From Moringa oleifera (Eukaryota > Streptophyta > Magnoliopsida > Brassicales > Moringaceae), in contig JAJFZO010000094.1 in NCBI GenBank assembly GCA_021397835.1, positions 9,400,001-9,464,000 on the forward strand: a stretch of DNA of 64,000 nucleotides, in the 5' to 3' direction. The notes beneath the pieces were generated by a model. The model worked only from the letters and a program-made list of their open reading frames with translations, had not been told where the DNA came from and made no database searches. Positions within the stretch are counted from its first letter, which is position 1. Every line of letters begins with the position of its first letter. Below are positions 62,085 to 64,000 of this stretch, in pieces. Both the position numbers and the translations under genes were made by a program.

Positions 62085-62850
62085 GGCTGAGACGGATAAG
62101 GACTTCTGGTAGAAGAAGCTGAAAGTACCGAAACAAGAGGTACTGAAACTGGCAAGAAGGGACTAAAACCTTTACTAAACTGCTGAGACACAAGCAATCA
62201 GTTCTTGAAAAAACAGGTTGGTGGGAGTACTTTAAAGCTACCAAACTTGACTGAAAAAGTTGTGAAAAGACAAACGACCGACTGTTTTACAGACAAAGCA
62301 GTTTTTCAAAACACATGGAGAACACTCCACTTCTCCACTTCTGAATGTTCAGAAATCGACCCAGATGAGAATTTTTCAAGGAGAAACTCCAACTGCCCAG
62401 AAACTTTCACGCAATACCCATTTGAAATCACCACGAGATTTCTCAAGATCATGAATCAAATCGCAGAAGATCACCAAAGTATACGAAAACGATGCGATCA
62501 GAACTTCGATAGAATTCACTATCAGGTTCGAGATATGAGAAATCTTTAATTAGAAGCCCTAGAGTGGAAGTTGAAAAAGAAGAACTTACTTGCTCGAGTT
62601 ATTGAAGCACCAAGCACTTTCACAAGGAAAAACTCAGACAGGAAGAAAAACCCACTTCTCCAAAAGCCCTAATTAAAACCCTAGAGAGACGGGGAGAGAG
62701 GAGGAGAGGGAGAGATTTCACTGGATTTGAAGAGTTATATTGATTTAAGGACAATCCGGTCAGGTCTGCCCGCTGCCCAAGGCAATAGGTTTTGGAGAGA
62801 GAAGAGGGAAATAGGCCTCTCTCTCTCTCTCTCTCTCTTCTTGGGGATTA
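62085..62850 (-). promoter_or_regulatory. SMR 5' leader, probable leader intron and promoter
   Basis: On the minus strand the stretch from about 62,730 to 62,590 looks like a non-coding first exon (it contains the start-site-proximal motifs CTAGGGTTTTAATTAGGGC) with a strong GTAAGT donor. The (CT)n run at 62817-62838 is a GA repeat in the sense direction. A plus-strand frame of 114 codons at 62205-62549 starts with TTG and falls inside the intron. Confidence 0.55.
62817..62838. repeat. (CT)n microsatellite
   Basis: Eleven CT units in the presumed SMR promoter or leader. GA/CT repeats in plant promoters can bind BPC-type factors. Confidence 0.9.
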
Positions 62851-64000
62851 GATTGACCGAGTATAATTAGGGCAGACTGCCCGCTGCCCGTTAATTCCTC
62901 TTTGCTTCCGTCATTTTCTCCTGTTTCTATATTCAGTGGCTCCTTTTATTCAAGTTAACTTGGGCTTTTAGTCAAAGAGTTCATAACTCACCAAATTGCT
63001 TTTTGAATCAATTTGATTTTGTAATATTGAGGAATACCTTATATTTTAATTACGATTTTATTGTTTTAAACAAAAATAGGTGAGATCCTTAAAAGGGTTT
63101 TTTTTTACTGAATTTGATTATTAAATAGAAAAAAATAATCATTAATTATGATCTTATAGATTTCACATTCCTTAATTATTTGGAAAATAAGAACAAAAGA
63201 AAATCAAGGCAGAAAATAAGATGGAGAAATTTTCTACGGAAAAGGAAAGAAGGGCAGTGGAATGACATAGATCAGATTAGGATAGAACAAGATGGACATA
63301 GAGGGAAGAGAACAGTTACTTATAGTTAAGATTCTCATTAACTTTTTTAATTATCAAAGTTAAACCAAAAAAAAAAAAAAAGAATAATTAGGAGAGTTGA
63401 AAACGTGAGAGGGGCAGAGTGTGGTTGTGGTCTCAAGGCCCTAAGTGTTGGAATCACCTGGTCAGACAGTATTAAATTAAATTGGTTGCATTCAGGGGAT
63501 CCTAAATTAGGGTTCAAGGCTTTATATACTGTGCACGTGTTCCTCAGTCATGTCATACCCAATTCAATAATTTAACTTTTGGGGTTTTTGGTCAGAATCA
63601 AATAGCCATTGTTTTACATGAATTCTTTGTGTTTTATCTCAATATTTTTGTTTTATCTCAGTTTTGGTTTTATACCCTTTTGGATAGACACTAACTGGTT
63701 TCCAATGCTCCCATTTGAGAGACTTCGTTTTTCTCTTTCTCTTCCCTCCCCCCCCCCTCCCCCCCCCCCAACCCAAACCAAAAAAAAAAAAAGGTAATCA
63801 GGGAGAAAGAGTTCTTTTGCTATCTCATCATTTTTACATTTATAAATGTAATCACACTTGAATGAATTTTCAAAAAAAAAGTTGATACTTATAAATTAAT
63901 CATTTTTAAGAGAAAGATTCAAATCCTCAATGAATTTGGGCACAAAAAACCTACACTTATTTTTAAATGTGCAGGTTGATTCAGATCGATGGACCTTGCT
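62851..64000. other. Intergenic DNA at the right edge
   Basis: No gene is seen. There is an A run at 63,367-63,381 and a C-rich tract broken by single T's at 63,745-63,770, followed by an A run at 63,779-63,792. Confidence 0.5.

Noticed and set aside
62205..62549. 114-codon plus-strand frame near the SMR gene
   Set aside because: It starts with TTG, has no recognised motif, and sits inside the probable leader intron of the minus-strand gene.

Overview
This window is nuclear DNA from a dicot plant. The genes have GT-AG introns with plant-type spacing, the intergenic DNA is very AT-rich, promoters carry plant elements (telo-box, G-box, I-box, E2F-like), and several protein families are plant-specific: a lumenal photosystem II subunit, a SIAMESE-related inhibitor, a CPK-type kinase, and an NF-YA mRNA with a miR169 site. 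I cannot name the species. There are no operons; each gene is its own unit, and most coding genes are split by introns that I placed from splice signals and reading phase.

Layout. 1-1752 (-): 5' part of a coiled-coil protein gene that leaves the window on the left. 2.5-7.8 kb: AT-rich desert with a ~285-bp tandem duplication and a small GC-richer island. 7.85-8.9 kb (+): F-box pseudogene. 10.09 kb (+): tRNA-Gly(GCC). 10.7-12.4 kb (+): ribosomal protein uS5 (RPS2). 13.5 kb (+): PSII 5-kDa subunit PsbTn. 15.5-17.4 kb (-) and 22.06-23.87 kb (+): a Tudor-like chromatin protein gene and its decayed inverted copy, arranged head to head. 24.5-30.9 kb: repeat-rich non-coding DNA holding a 32-bp minisatellite, a diverged tandem array and a short LINE-like insertion with target-site duplications. 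30.9-34.6 kb (-): calcium-dependent protein kinase of the CPK7/8 type. 37.2-39.3 kb (-): predicted chloroplast membrane protein. 40.5-44.8 kb (+): SEC62. 45.7-50.1 kb (-): NF-YA transcription factor with a miR169 site in its 3' UTR. 52.6-61.4 kb: long AT-rich stretch with microsatellites, repeated modules, hairpins and one 34-codon ORF that looks like a small gene or an exon. 61.7-62.1 kb (-): SIAMESE-related CDK inhibitor, probably with a 5'-UTR intron. 62.9-64 kb: no gene seen.

The genes are unrelated housekeeping, photosynthesis, signalling and cell-cycle genes. I see no new multi-gene system. The most informative observations are the inverted duplication of the Tudor-like gene (one copy dead, the other with a broken C-terminal tail, both with E2F-like promoter motifs), the miR169-NF-YA pair, the small ORF at 59.3 kb, and the local repeat arrays.
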